DNA from: an uncultured Aquimarina sp.
Lineage (GTDB): Bacteria > Bacteroidota > Bacteroidia > Flavobacteriales > Flavobacteriaceae
NCBI GenBank assembly: GCA_947503135.1
Contig: CANNCQ010000023.1
Coordinates: 1 to 44,758 of the forward strand
Reading direction: 5' to 3'
DNA: 44,758 nt
In this document: piece after piece, positions 6,718 through 16,196 of the stretch
How positions within the stretch are numbered: the first letter of the stretch is position 1
Layout of the letters: each line of letters opens with the position of its first letter
Made by a program: the position numbers and the translations under genes
The notes under the pieces: generated by a model
Database searches by the model: none
Seen by the model: the letters and a program-made list of their open reading frames with translations, nothing else
What the model was told of the DNA's origin: nothing

Positions 6718-6765
6718 CTATTCAATAACTTAACGCAACAAATCTAAATTAATAGATTTGTTAAT

Positions 6766-6855
6766 ATGCCACGTAAAAAATACTAGACTTACCCATAAAG
6801 AAAGAGTCCAAATTGAGGAGCTTTTAAATGAAAATAAGACCGAGGCTTATATACA
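6766..6855 (+). pseudogene. IS30-family transposase N-terminal remnant, frameshifted
   Basis: After ATG at 6766 the frame reads MPRKKY and stops, but removing one A from the A6 run at 6775-6780 restores MPRKNTRLTHKERVQIEELL and continues NENKTEAYI, the N-terminal helix-turn-helix start characteristic of IS30-family transposases. The similarity ends near 6855, just before the stop codon of the convergent flavoprotein gene. A 9-bp stem AACAAATCT/AGATTTGTT (6737-6762) lies just upstream and may belong to the IS end. Non-functional fragment marking the boundary between the accessory array and the core genes. Confidence 0.7.
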
Positions 6856-6867
6856 GCATTCTACCAT

Positions 6868-8058
6868 TTACTCCTCCATAGTATTTAAATATTTAGCTAA
6901 TACAAAACCCATACTAAAACAGCCTTGTAGCAAATAGCCTCCTGTTGGAGCGAACCAGTTCAACATTTCACCTATGGCATATGAATTAGGTATTTTTACA
7001 CACTTAAAATTCTCATTTATTTCATTTAAATCAATCCCACCTAAAGTAGAAATAGCTTTATCTAGCGCTCCTGAGGATTTAATAATAATGGGGACAGATT
7101 TGATTGTTTCAGCAAGTAAATCAGGATTTGAAAAAGTATCTTTATTTGAAAATTGCTTTAACACCCCGATAGAAGTACGATCAAGTTTTAAATCTTTATT
7201 TAAAATTTCAGTTACTTTAGATAGTTTAGAGCTATTGTATTTATCTTTTATTTGATCAATTGTCATAGAGGGCTTTAAATCTAAACGAATAACAACTCTT
7301 TCGTCTGTAAACAGTTTCTCTTGAAGTTTTTGACTCAATGCATAAATAGCATTACCCTCTAGTCCAAATTTTGAAATCACTAATTCTCCTTTAACAAAAA
7401 CAGTATCATAAGTTAAAGCTATATTCTTCAATGGATTACCTTGATGAGTATTTATAAATTCTGTATTCCAATTAACTTCAAAAGCACAATTAGCAGCTCT
7501 AAACGGTAAAACATTCACTCCATATTCTTCAAATCTTTTTTTCCAGCTTCCATCAGAACCAGTAACCCTCCAACTTGCTCCCCCTAAAGCAAAAACAACA
7601 ATATCTGAAACTACATTGTCAAAATTCTCAAAACATAAATTCCCCTGTTTATTCCAGCCTATCCACTTCGTATTTAAATTAATTTTAACTCCGTTAGCAG
7701 ATATATGTTTTACAATTTTATTGAGTACCTCAATAGGTTTTAGTCCTATTTTAGGAAAAACACGATTACTAGACCCCACAAATGTGGGTATTCCAAGTGT
7801 ATCAAGCCAGTTAATAAAGTTATCATTTGTAAACTCACTGATAATTCCATGCATAAAACTGCTTGGGTCATATTTGCTTATAAGCTCTTCTACTGAAGAA
7901 TTGTATGTCAAATTCAATCCTCCCTCTCCAGCTACTAAAAATTTTCTTCCAACGCCTTTTTTCTTTTCGTATAGTGTTACTTTGTATTTTTTGGTATCTA
8001 GTTGAGCGGCGAGCATAAGTGCAGCAGGCCCTCCTCCTATAATTGTTATGTGCTTCAT
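6868..8058 (-). CDS. FAD-dependent flavoprotein (HI0933/BaiN-like, TIGR03862 type)
   Basis: A 396-residue cytosolic oxidoreductase-like protein. The N-terminal dinucleotide-binding motif is IIGGGPAALMLAAQL (residues 6-20). The HI0933-type flavin segment follows (KKGVGRKFLVAGEGGLNLT), then FALGGASWRVTGSDG in the middle and a C-terminal flavin-contact region NWFAPTGGYLLQGCFSMG. These features and length fit the HI0933-like flavoproteins of the TIGR03862 subset, whose substrate is not known. It stands alone: convergent to the accessory region and transcribed away from the desaturase gap. The stop codon is only about 12 bases from the IS30 remnant, so the insertion history reached almost to its end without damaging it. 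Confidence 0.85.
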   Translation of the reverse strand: MKHITIIGGGPAALMLAAQLDTKKYKVTLYEKKKGVGRKFLVAGEGGLNLTYNSSVEELISKYDPSSFMHGIISEFTNDNFINWLDTLGIPTFVGSSNRVFPKIGLKPIEVLNKIVKHISANGVKINLNTKWIGWNKQGNLCFENFDNVVSDIVVFALGGASWRVTGSDGSWKKRFEEYGVNVLPFRAANCAFEVNWNTEFINTHQGNPLKNIALTYDTVFVKGELVISKFGLEGNAIYALSQKLQEKLFTDERVVIRLDLKPSMTIDQIKDKYNSSKLSKVTEILNKDLKLDRTSIGVLKQFSNKDTFSNPDLLAETIKSVPIIIKSSGALDKAISTLGGIDLNEINENFKCVKIPNSYAIGEMLNWFAPTGGYLLQGCFSMGFVLAKYLNTMEE

Positions 8059-8407
8059 TAGAACTGTAAAATGCCTACTTAATTTGATAATAAATTCAAA
8101 AATAAGCTATTTTGGACGATGCTTTACTCCTTATTTCCATAACAGGAATTATTGAAAGGCTAAACATATTGAGATAATTACAACCTTATATTACCATACT
8201 CAATTTCTTTTCAAATTGAAATATACTAGAATAACTTAATTTCATTTTACACCTCATTAAGTAGTTTTAAAGTAAACCAGGATAAGCTATAGCTTTAATA
8301 AGTAATTTAAAGCAGTTTTAAAATAGTTAACTACTATAAATCTCATATAAAACGAAATAGCCTAAGGTTTTCACCCTGGCTATTTCATTTTTACACTTAT
8401 TATAAAT
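8059..8407. other. Intergenic stretch, mostly featureless
   Basis: AT-rich DNA of about 350 bp between two minus-strand genes. I see no open frame of coding character. It holds the terminator at 8354-8386 for the desaturase transcript and presumably the promoter of the flavoprotein gene near 8060-8100, which I cannot pinpoint. Confidence 0.5.
8354..8386 (-). terminator. Intrinsic terminator after the desaturase gene
   Basis: Perfect 9-bp stem GAAATAGCC (8354-8362) / GGCTATTTC (8378-8386) with a 15-base loop, 22 bases past the desaturase stop. Flanking A/T runs on both sides make it plausible in both directions. Confidence 0.75.
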
Positions 8408-9160
8408 TTAGTCTCTATTTACTGAAATACTAGATGGTTTTAAATGTATAACACCAAAGAAGTTTAGTATTCTCATTATTTGGTAAGTAATGTCTATTTC
8501 ATGCCAACGTATACCTCCAAAGTTAGATCTTGTTGCGTATTTATGATGATTATTGTGATACCCCTCCCCCATCATTAAAAAATCGAATGGTAACAGATTT
8601 TTAGAAGTGTCTTTAGATTTAAAATTTACATATCCATAAATATGCGCATACCAATTAATTATCACTCCATGAATAGGAGCCATAAATAAAGCTATTGGTA
8701 AAAATAACCATTGCCACCAAGCTGTTGCAAAAAATAAAAAGAAAGCAATATAACCTATTGCCCAAAAAACTCTCGAAAACCAAGAACTTGCAAAAGCATC
8801 AAAACGTTTCCATTGTGGAACATTCTTAGTAAACCTTGGTTCCACAAAAATATTTTGTTTATTGATATCACTATAAATATTCTTTGTGCGCCACATCATA
8901 GAGAAGATACTTGTATCGTATTTAGGTGAATGTGGGTCTTGCTCAGTATCGGCATATGCATGATGCATTCGATGCATTATTCCATATCCATAAGCACTTA
9001 AATAATTTGAGCCCTGAAAAAACCAAGTAAGTATGAATGTTATTTTTTCAGCAAACTTAGACATTGTAAAGGTTTGGTGAGCTGCATACCTGTGAAGAAA
9101 AAAAGTTTGAAAAAACAAACCTCCATACCACAAAATAATAATAAATATTATAATTGCCAT
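8408..9160 (-). CDS. Acyl-CoA desaturase (membrane fatty acid desaturase, type 1)
   Basis: Integral membrane di-iron enzyme that puts a cis double bond (probably delta-9) into acyl chains, adjusting membrane fluidity. All three histidine boxes are present: HRYAAH (HxxxxH), HRMHH (HxxHH, followed by the typical AYADTEQDPHSP), and HNNHH in GEGYHNNHHKYA. Hydrophobic segments flank them. I chose ATG at 9158-9160 (250 residues, MAIIIFIIILWYGG) because it matches the usual compact N-terminus; the frame can also start at TTG 9203-9205, adding 15 residues. It lies directly behind the Crp/Fnr gene on the same strand, so the two are probably co-transcribed and the regulator may control membrane lipid composition. 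Confidence 0.92.
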   Translation of the reverse strand: MAIIIFIIILWYGGLFFQTFFLHRYAAHQTFTMSKFAEKITFILTWFFQGSNYLSAYGYGIMHRMHHAYADTEQDPHSPKYDTSIFSMMWRTKNIYSDINKQNIFVEPRFTKNVPQWKRFDAFASSWFSRVFWAIGYIAFFLFFATAWWQWLFLPIALFMAPIHGVIINWYAHIYGYVNFKSKDTSKNLLPFDFLMMGEGYHNNHHKYATRSNFGGIRWHEIDITYQIMRILNFFGVIHLKPSSISVNRD

Positions 9161-9215
9161 AATCGCTTTTTTTACAAAGCTACTTGCTATAATATTGCCA
9201 AACAATGAACCTAAG

Positions 9216-9800
9216 TTAAGTAATTCGCTTTCTAATTCTACTTAGCGCTTGTGGGGTAACACCTATATAAGAACTCACATATTTTAATGGAATAACATTT
9301 ATAAGTTCTGGTCGTTCTTTAAACAAATTTAAATAACGTTGCTCTGGTGTTTCACTTAATAGTGATTGTTCTCTTTTGGATTTTATATAAAATAAACGCT
9401 CCGCAGTAAGCCTGCCTATTAAATTTCCTATTTGAGTTGTTTGGTACACTTCCTGCAAGTCTGCATATGATATACTATACAAGGTGGTATCATCAAGCGT
9501 TTCTAGTTCATATAAAGAAGACTTTTGAGTAAGGAAGGAATCATAAGCACTCACAAATTGATTTTTAAAACAAAAACCAAAAGTTACTTCGTTTTCTTTA
9601 AATTCTTTTGGAATATAAAAACGAATTACCCCTTTTTTAACAAAGCTGATGTAATTTTCAATAGCACCTTCTCTTAAAAAAGTAGTTTTCTTTTTAAATT
9701 CTCTTTTTAAAAGTTTTGAAGAAAAAATATCCCAATCAACATCAGAAATATGAGCTATTTCCTCTATATAATCTCTTATAAATTGTAATCCTTCAGCCAT
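9216..9800 (-). CDS. Crp/Fnr-family transcriptional regulator
   Basis: A 194-residue protein with an N-terminal cyclic-nucleotide-binding beta-roll (KKTTFLREGAIENYISFVKKG) and a C-terminal helix-turn-helix (YVSSYIGVTPQALSRIRK). There are no cysteines arranged for an FNR-type iron-sulfur cluster, and the roll lacks a clear RxxSA phosphate-binding motif. The ligand is therefore open; this is common for the Bacteroidota members of the family. Its stop lies just upstream of the desaturase gene, overlapping that gene's longer possible start, which implies a two-gene operon and a likely regulatory link. Confidence 0.88.
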   Translation of the reverse strand: MAEGLQFIRDYIEEIAHISDVDWDIFSSKLLKREFKKKTTFLREGAIENYISFVKKGVIRFYIPKEFKENEVTFGFCFKNQFVSAYDSFLTQKSSLYELETLDDTTLYSISYADLQEVYQTTQIGNLIGRLTAERLFYIKSKREQSLLSETPEQRYLNLFKERPELINVIPLKYVSSYIGVTPQALSRIRKRIT

Positions 9801-10175
9801 TCATCAAAAAAATTAAAAACTCATCATCAAAAAAGGTAATATTTCTTTATTGTAATTTCTCTTAAAATAAAAATGAGCCACTTTATATTCTTATATTTTA
9901 AAATATTCGATACTATAAAAACAATACCTTGTATTTAGTATTTAATCATAATTATTTTTCACCCTCAAAGATACTTTGAAAAATAACATTTCAATACAAT
10001 TTAATTAATCCTATTTTAATACTTAGCTGTAAACATTTATTATTCTAAAAATTTATTTTGAAAGTTATGCTTTAATTTTTCGACTTAGAATCACTTAAAT
10101 AATTATATGCAAAATTTTAATTTCAGTACAACTACTAGGACAAAACTTTTCATTTTACTAAACTCAAAATATTAA
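9801..10175. other. Divergent intergenic region
   Basis: Very AT-rich stretch of 375 bp between the minus-strand Crp/Fnr gene and the plus-strand AraC gene. It must hold both promoters. I see no coding frame, no strong hairpin and no repeat that I would name. Confidence 0.5.
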
Positions 10176-11027
10176 ATGTCTATAGAAAACATACCTGGGA
10201 TCTACTTCGAAAACAAGAAAGAGGACCCTGACTTATTTGTATATGATTTTAAAATGACAAATGATATTGTTAAAAGTAAAGTTAATTTAGGAATGAATAT
10301 GTTTAGCTTTTTACAAGAAGGCAAGAAACAAGTTCATTTTGCAGGAACATCTGTTGCAGTAAATAAAGATCAATCCCTTTTGCTAAAAAAAGGAAACTGG
10401 CTTTGGACTGAATTACTAGATAAAGAAGCAATCTACTTTTGTAAACTTTTGTTTTTTTCAGAAGAAAAACTAAAGGGGTTTTTAGAAAAACACTCTGAAA
10501 ACAAAAAAATAGTTACCGATGAAATCCCCTATTTTATAATTCGAAATGACTCATATATCAGTTCTTATCTAAATTCTTTATCTACAATTAGTGAAGCACC
10601 AACTGTGTTTAAAAAAAACTTGCTTGCAGTTAAATTTGAAGAATTGATGCTTTATCTTTTACAAAAATACGGAGAACACTTTGAATATTATTTACATTCG
10701 CTAATTGCCAAAGAAACATCAACTTTCAAAAAAATTGTAGAAAGTAAAATACATTCTTATTTGAAGTTAGAAGAAATAGCATTTTTATGCAATATGAGTT
10801 TATCTACTTTTAAACGTCATTTTATAAAAGAATATCAAACTTCACCTGGAAAATGGCTCCAAGATAAACGCCTTCAAAAAGCAAAAGAAATTTTAGAGAA
10901 AGGTGATCTAAAAGCTTCAGAAATTTATTTGAATTTTGGTTATCACAACCTTTCAAATTTTAGTATCGCTTTTAAAAATAAATTTGGTTTTAGTCCTAGC
11001 AAAATAACTACTCAATCTAAATTTTGA
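10176..11027 (+). CDS. AraC-family transcriptional regulator
   Basis: A 283-residue DNA-binding regulator. The C-terminal ~100 residues carry the double helix-turn-helix: LEEIAFLCNMSLSTFKRHF for the first and ASEIYLNFGYHNLSNFSIAF for the second, closing with KNKFGFSPSK. The N-terminal half (residues 1-170) is an AraC_N-like sensing domain of the ExsA-like kind (FLQEGKKQVHFAG, LLLKKGNWLWTE). No membrane segment. The next gene (GlcG/HbpS-like) follows by 84 bases on the same strand and is a natural candidate target, though no operator repeat was found between them. Confidence 0.9.
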   Translation: MSIENIPGIYFENKKEDPDLFVYDFKMTNDIVKSKVNLGMNMFSFLQEGKKQVHFAGTSVAVNKDQSLLLKKGNWLWTELLDKEAIYFCKLLFFSEEKLKGFLEKHSENKKIVTDEIPYFIIRNDSYISSYLNSLSTISEAPTVFKKNLLAVKFEELMLYLLQKYGEHFEYYLHSLIAKETSTFKKIVESKIHSYLKLEEIAFLCNMSLSTFKRHFIKEYQTSPGKWLQDKRLQKAKEILEKGDLKASEIYLNFGYHNLSNFSIAFKNKFGFSPSKITTQSKF

Positions 11028-11111
11028 CCTTTTTTCATAAGTAAGTGAACTATATAAATAACTAAACACTAATGCTATAAAAGTATTTTTGTTAAAATAA
11101 AATACAATATT

Positions 11112-11510
11112 ATGAATATTACATTAGAACAAGCAGAAAAAGCGATTATTGCGGCAAAACAAAAATCAATAGCAATAGATACTAAAATGAACATTGCAGT
11201 GGTAGATGCTGGAGCAAATTTAGTTGCATTTGGAAGAATGGACGGAGCATGGTTAGGCTCACTCGATATATCAATTAAAAAAGCTAAAACAGCTCGTTAT
11301 TTTGATATGAATACAGGAATTATCGGTGAATTATCTCAGCCGGGACAGCCACTATTTAATATCGAACATTCAAATAATGGATTGATTACTTTCCCTGGTG
11401 GAGTACCAATCAAAAACGCAGCTGGCGAAGTTATTGGAGCTATAGGAGTTAGCGGAAGTTCAGTTGAAAATGATCATACTGTTGCTGAAGCTGGAGCATT
11501 AGCAATTTAA
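11112..11510 (+). CDS. GlcG/HbpS-family (DUF336) protein
   Basis: A 132-residue cytosolic-type protein covering the whole GlcG/HbpS fold (PF03928): N-terminal [17 protein letters not shown], central [18 protein letters not shown], then [20 protein letters not shown] with the family's glycine-rich turn. Known members bind haem or small cofactors or help in glycolate/diol metabolism, so the ligand is not settled here. No signal peptide is present, unlike the secreted Streptomyces HbpS. It follows the AraC gene and ends in a strong terminator. Confidence 0.88.
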   Translation: MNITLEQAEKAIIAAKQKSIAIDTKMNIAVVDAGANLVAFGRMDGAWLGSLDISIKKAKTARYFDMNTGIIGELSQPGQPLFNIEHSNNGLITFPGGVPIKNAAGEVIGAIGVSGSSVENDHTVAEAGALAI

Positions 11511-11864
11511 TAATGCCCTATGTAGTCTTAAGTAATTAATTCAATTCACTACTGAATTATAATTTTAATAAAAGCTGAACAATGAGCTCATTGTTCAGCT
11601 TTTTTGATTTGTGTTGTTTTCTTATAAATTACACATTTTAACCTCATTTTACAGAAAAAATGGGTTAATTAATAAAGGCTCTCTTAATTGTGTTTTTTGT
11701 TTTCATCAAAACTTTTAAATCTAAATAACACGGTTGTAAGTATTTTTCATTTCATTAAAATTAACCGCATCTTATTCGATAATTTACTTTTTTAACATCA
11801 TGTAAATGAATATTTCATTAATTTGTTAAGCTTAATTAACAGCAATAACTAAAATCAAGATAAC
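11511..11864. other. Intergenic stretch between GlcG-like and GH3 genes
   Basis: Holds the terminator at 11570-11603. The remaining ~260 bp upstream of the glycosidase are AT-rich and presumably contain its promoter; I could not identify a convincing -33/-7 pair. Confidence 0.4.
11570..11603. terminator. Perfect palindromic terminator
   Basis: Bases 11570-11586 are the exact reverse complement of 11587-11603 (centre ATGAGCTCAT), followed by a run of T. It ends the GlcG-like transcript about 60 bases after the stop. Confidence 0.85.
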
Positions 11865-14531
11865 ATGAAATTAAAGTTCAAATACGTCTTTGCCATACTA
11901 GCATTAGCTTTCCTAGGGTGCAAAGAATCTATTAATAAGAAATCTAATCCTTTACCCGTTTACAAAAATGCCTCCAAATCTTTTGAAGAACGTGCAAAAC
12001 ATCTAATTTCATTAATGACTTTAGAAGAAAAAGTAGGTCAAATGCACTACGAATCTCCTGCTATAGACAGTCTTGGCATTCCTGAATACAATTGGTGGAA
12101 CGAGTGTTTACATGGAGTTGCCCGTGCAGGTAAAGCAACTGTTTTTCCCCAAGCAATAGGTATGGCCGCTATGTTTGACAGAACACACATGGGAGAAATC
12201 GCTGAAGCTATTTCTGACGAAGCAAGAGCCAAACATCATGAAGCTGCCTCAAGAGGGAAACGCGGTATTTACCAAGGACTAACTTACTGGACTCCAAATA
12301 TCAATATTTTTAGAGATCCCAGGTGGGGACGTGGAATGGAAACCTACGGAGAGGACCCTTATCTGTCTGGAGAATTAGCCGTTCCTTTTATTAAGGGATT
12401 ACAGGGCGATGATCCTAAATATTTCAAATTAATAGCTACTGCCAAACATTTTGCTGTACATAGCGGACCCGAAGAATCTCGACATCATTTTGATGTACTT
12501 CCTAGTACACAAGATTTCTTAAATACATACACACCACATTTTAAAAAAGCAATTATGGAAGCCGAAGTGTATTCGGTTATGTGTGCTTATAATGCATATG
12601 CTGGCAAACCTTGTTGTGGAAATAAAGACTTAAGTGATTTAATGCGAAACGATTGGGGTTTTAAAGGATATATAGTTTCTGATTGTTGGGCAGTTCGTGA
12701 TTTTTACGATAAAACCATAAAAACACATCAAGTAGTTGAAGATAAGGAAGCTGCTTCGACAATGGCTGTAAAAGCAGGCACAGATCTTAATTGCGGAAAC
12801 TCCTACCCTGCTTTAACCGAAGCTGTAAAATCTGGATTAATTACAGAAGCTGAACTAGATATATCTCTCGAACGTTTAATAGTAGCTCGTTTAAAACTAG
12901 GGCTATTTGCTCCAGAAGGTAACGTTTCCTATGAAAAGATACCTTTTGACATTGTTGGCTCTGAAAAACATCGCCTATTAGCATTACAAGCAGCACGTAA
13001 GTCTGTCGTATTATTAAAAAATGAAAAAAACATTTTACCATTATCAAAAGAACTTAAGAATATTGCTGTTATTGGTTCAAGTGCAAATGACTTAGAGCTA
13101 TTACTTGCCAATTATAGTGGCTATGCTGAAAAGCCTATTTTACCATTACAAGGTATTCGTAACAAACTACCAAACGCCAAAGTAAACTATGCTATAGGTT
13201 GTAAACTAGCTGAAGGGCTACCCGTGTTTGAAGCAATGCCAACAGCTGTTTTATTTACTGATGCCACAAAAAAGCAGCAAGGTTTAAAAGCGGAATATTA
13301 TAATAATATTACTTTCGAAGGAACTCCCACGCATGTACAAATAGATCCAAATATTGACAATATATGGTGGAATAACAAACCTTTTCCAGATATGAGTTAC
13401 GATAATTATTCGGTACGTTGGAGTGGTGTTATTTCGGTTCCTAAAACGGGAAAATATGCAATTGCTGGTGAAGCTTTCAATATGAAAATTTTCTTAGACA
13501 ATAAATTATTAATCGAAAGAGAACATATACACAGACCTAAGAAAATTTATGAATATGTAACATTAGAAGCAGGAAAAACATATCCCATACGATTTGAAGG
13601 CAGACAAGAAGACAACACCTACAGTATTATGAGATTGCTTTGGGAAGCGCCTAAAAACAATTTAGAACAGGAAGCACTTGCTGTAGCTAAAGAGGCTGAT
13701 GCTATTATTTTTTATGGAGGGATTAGTCCGTTATTAGAAGGTGAAGAGATGAAGGTAAAAGTTGATGGTTTTTCAGGCGGAGATCGTGTACACACAAAAT
13801 TACCAGCCACACAAACAACGCTACTTAAAAAGCTCAAAAAATTAGGAAAACCAATTATTTTGGTACTATTGAATGGAAGTGCACTATCCATAAATTGGGA
13901 AAACGACAACATCCCTGCTATTATCGAAGGATGGTATCCTGGTCAAGAAGGAGGAACTGCTATAGCTGATGTTATTTTCGGTGATTACAATCCTGCAGGA
14001 CGTTTACCTTTAACTTTTTATAAAGATATTAATGACATCCCTGCTTTTGACGATTATTCTATGAAAGGAAAAACCTACCGTTATTTTAAAGGAACACCTT
14101 TATATGAATTTGGTTACGGATTAAGTTATTCTACTTTTGAGTATTCTAATTTAATAGTACCTACAGAAATTAAAGCCGGAGAAAATGTAAAAGTAGCCGT
14201 TACCATTAAAAACACAGGCAAGTTAGCAGGTGAAGAGGTTCCTCAAGTATATGTTACAAACCCAAATGCAGATGAAAACAATCCGAGTATTACTTTATCT
14301 GGTTTTGATCGTATTCTACTTAAGCCTGGAGAAGAAAAAGTGGTTAATTTTACAATTAGAAAAGAACAACTAAGTTTAATTAATAGGGTGAACGGCAAGT
14401 TGAAACAAGTAATCTCTGCTGGACCAATAACAGTTTCCGTTGGTGGCGCACAACCTAATACTAATCGTATTAAATACAAAACTGTAGTTTCACAAAAAGC
14501 AACCGTTATAGGTCAAGCTATTTTAAATTAA
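11865..14531 (+). CDS. Glycoside hydrolase family 3 with PA14 insert, lipoprotein (beta-glucosidase/xylosidase type)
   Basis: An 888-residue exo-acting glycosidase. A lipoprotein signal ends at Cys19 (LAFLGC). Domains in order: GH3 N-terminal barrel (about 40-350) with KHFAVHSG at 194-201 and the nucleophile Asp273 in YIVSDCWAV; a GH3 C-terminal sandwich split by a PA14 domain (about 463-600, WWNNKPFPDM, VRWSGVISVPKTGKYAI) that often narrows substrate choice; then the rest of the sandwich (VLLNGSALSINW, EGWYPGQEGGTA) and a C-terminal fibronectin III-like domain (from about 755). PA14-bearing GH3 enzymes include beta-glucosidases and beta-xylosidases, so the sugar is not decided. It stands convergent to the triple carbohydrate-binding-module protein; no SusC/SusD pair is nearby. 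Confidence 0.93.
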   Translation: MKLKFKYVFAILALAFLGCKESINKKSNPLPVYKNASKSFEERAKHLISLMTLEEKVGQMHYESPAIDSLGIPEYNWWNECLHGVARAGKATVFPQAIGMAAMFDRTHMGEIAEAISDEARAKHHEAASRGKRGIYQGLTYWTPNINIFRDPRWGRGMETYGEDPYLSGELAVPFIKGLQGDDPKYFKLIATAKHFAVHSGPEESRHHFDVLPSTQDFLNTYTPHFKKAIMEAEVYSVMCAYNAYAGKPCCGNKDLSDLMRNDWGFKGYIVSDCWAVRDFYDKTIKTHQVVEDKEAASTMAVKAGTDLNCGNSYPALTEAVKSGLITEAELDISLERLIVARLKLGLFAPEGNVSYEKIPFDIVGSEKHRLLALQAARKSVVLLKNEKNILPLSKELKNIAVIGSSANDLELLLANYSGYAEKPILPLQGIRNKLPNAKVNYAIGCKLAEGLPVFEAMPTAVLFTDATKKQQGLKAEYYNNITFEGTPTHVQIDPNIDNIWWNNKPFPDMSYDNYSVRWSGVISVPKTGKYAIAGEAFNMKIFLDNKLLIEREHIHRPKKIYEYVTLEAGKTYPIRFEGRQEDNTYSIMRLLWEAPKNNLEQEALAVAKEADAIIFYGGISPLLEGEEMKVKVDGFSGGDRVHTKLPATQTTLLKKLKKLGKPIILVLLNGSALSINWENDNIPAIIEGWYPGQEGGTAIADVIFGDYNPAGRLPLTFYKDINDIPAFDDYSMKGKTYRYFKGTPLYEFGYGLSYSTFEYSNLIVPTEIKAGENVKVAVTIKNTGKLAGEEVPQVYVTNPNADENNPSITLSGFDRILLKPGEEKVVNFTIRKEQLSLINRVNGKLKQVISAGPITVSVGGAQPNTNRIKYKTVVSQKATVIGQAILN

Positions 14532-14547
14532 AGAAATATATTGAATT

Positions 14548-14588
14548 AATATGGATGCTTTATCTCTATAAAACATCCATATTTTTAA
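14548..14588 (+). terminator. Intrinsic terminator after the GH3 gene
   Basis: Stem AATATGGATG (14548-14557) / CATCCATATT (14574-14583), 10 bp, followed by T residues. Confidence 0.8.
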
Positions 14589-14605
14589 AGGCAATTATAC
14601 CAAAA

Positions 14606-14643
14606 CAAAAGACCGTCTAAATAATTATTTAGACGGTCTTTTG
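14606..14643 (-). terminator. Perfect palindromic terminator for the CBM gene
   Basis: A 38-base perfect inverted repeat with no loop (arms 14606-14624 and 14625-14643, core GACCGTCTAAATAA), flanked by A and T runs. It serves the minus-strand gene ending at 14669 and could act in both directions between the convergent genes. Confidence 0.85.
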
Positions 14644-14668
14644 TTTTTATGTAGAGAAGGTTAACTTT

Positions 14669-16066
14669 CTATTTATTCTTCTTTTTCTTCTTTTTCTTCT
14701 TTTTAGATTTAGAAAGTTTTTCCATTTTCACATCATCTATATAATACAATCCTGTTTCTAAATAATGAAATGCCATTTGCATATCATTTTCTTTAGCACT
14801 AAAAGTAAATTCATACTTCTGCCAATCTGTAGTTAATGTAAAATCCTTTGGCGTATAAGTTGTTTTTTGAATTTGAGCTTTTAATTTAGTACCAGCTGTA
14901 TTCGATTTTGCATAGAATGTTAAGCGATATTTCTTATATCTCTCCGTTGGAAAAGATGCAATAGACTGAACATCCCAAGGATTTTTTCCATTAACAAGAA
15001 CCAAGCATAAAAGTGATTTTTTTCCTTCTCTAGGATTATCTTCCGAGTATGAAAAAATAGCATTCGCACCATTGTCTTTAGTATTTATCCAACCTGCATC
15101 GCCTTTTTCAAAGCCACCATTTTGAATTAAAGGCAAACTAGAAATATCCTTTTTGATAATTTTAAAATCATCAACTGTAAAAGTACCCTTTTCAAAAAAC
15201 TGAACTGCTATTTGTAAATCATCTTCTTTAGCAACAGTAGTAAATGTATATTCCGCCCAATCCGTTGTAAGCTCTAAATCCTGAGATGTATAAGTGGTAT
15301 TTTGAAACTGAAGTCTCATTTTTTTACCAGCAGTGTTAGCTTTAGCATGTAACTTTAATTCATACAGTTCCCCTTTAACAGTACCCAATTGCTGAATCAT
15401 CGCAATATCCCAAGGGTTCTTACCTAATTCTTTAACGTTAGCTTGTAATGCTTTACTTCCTGTATGACCAACGTTAACTATATCAAAATTTGCTTCAGCA
15501 GTAGAACCTCCATCAATATATTCATTCCATGCTTCTATACCGGCTTCAAAACCTCCATTTTCCAATAATGCCTTTGCTGGCTTTTCTTTTTGAACAATAT
15601 TTATATTATCAACATCAAAAGTTCCTTTTTCAAAAAACTGAATCACAAATTGTAAGTTATTTTCCTTTGCTACAATAGCAAAGTTATACTCTGCCCATTC
15701 TGTTGTTAATTCTACATCTTTAGAAGTATATGTAGTATTCTGAAACTGAAGTCTCATTTTACTTCCTACAGTAGCTGCTTTAGCGTGTAATGTTAATTCG
15801 TAATATTTGTCTTTAACCGTGTTAAGGTTTTGCATTAGCATAATATCCCAAGCATTTTGCCCTAAGCCCTCAACATTAGCTTGTAAAGCACTAGAATCTG
15901 TATGACCTGAATTAGTGACAATAAATTTTGCTTTTGCGCCAGAATTAACATCTATGTTTTGATCCCAACCATTCATTCCCTCTTCAAAACTAGAGTTATT
16001 GGCAATGTTTTGCCCAGTACATATCATTGAAATTAATGATGCAACAAGTACTAATGATTTTTTCAT
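14669..16066 (-). CDS. Secreted protein of three tandem CBM4/9-like carbohydrate-binding modules
   Basis: A 465-residue protein with a signal peptide (MKKSLVLVASLISMICTGQ) and three tandem jelly-roll-like repeats of about 145 residues (roughly 20-165, 167-310, 313-450). Each begins NxxFExGxxGW-like (NSSFEEGMNGWDQ, NGGFEAGIEAWNEY, NGGFEKGDAGWINT), has a KxRLQFQNTTYTS-type strand, a WAEYNF-type strand and ends VDNINI-like. This is the CBM4/9 pattern of beta-glucan or xylan binding. No catalytic domain is present. The end is a basic tail, SKSKKKKKKKKKNK, without a T9SS domain. The convergent GH3 gene makes a joint role in polysaccharide use plausible. An alternative is a general adhesion protein. 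Confidence 0.8.
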   Translation of the reverse strand: MKKSLVLVASLISMICTGQNIANNSSFEEGMNGWDQNIDVNSGAKAKFIVTNSGHTDSSALQANVEGLGQNAWDIMLMQNLNTVKDKYYELTLHAKAATVGSKMRLQFQNTTYTSKDVELTTEWAEYNFAIVAKENNLQFVIQFFEKGTFDVDNINIVQKEKPAKALLENGGFEAGIEAWNEYIDGGSTAEANFDIVNVGHTGSKALQANVKELGKNPWDIAMIQQLGTVKGELYELKLHAKANTAGKKMRLQFQNTTYTSQDLELTTDWAEYTFTTVAKEDDLQIAVQFFEKGTFTVDDFKIIKKDISSLPLIQNGGFEKGDAGWINTKDNGANAIFSYSEDNPREGKKSLLCLVLVNGKNPWDVQSIASFPTERYKKYRLTFYAKSNTAGTKLKAQIQKTTYTPKDFTLTTDWQKYEFTFSAKENDMQMAFHYLETGLYYIDDVKMEKLSKSKKKKKKKKKNK

Positions 16067-16196
16067 AGTAAATTTTTAATGAAATTAATTTTTGTCAGAA
16101 GATACTATATTTTTATGTAATTGCGATTATAACATATAAAATTGAAAATCATATACTTAAACGTTTTTTATTAATTACAAAATAGTGACTTAAACG

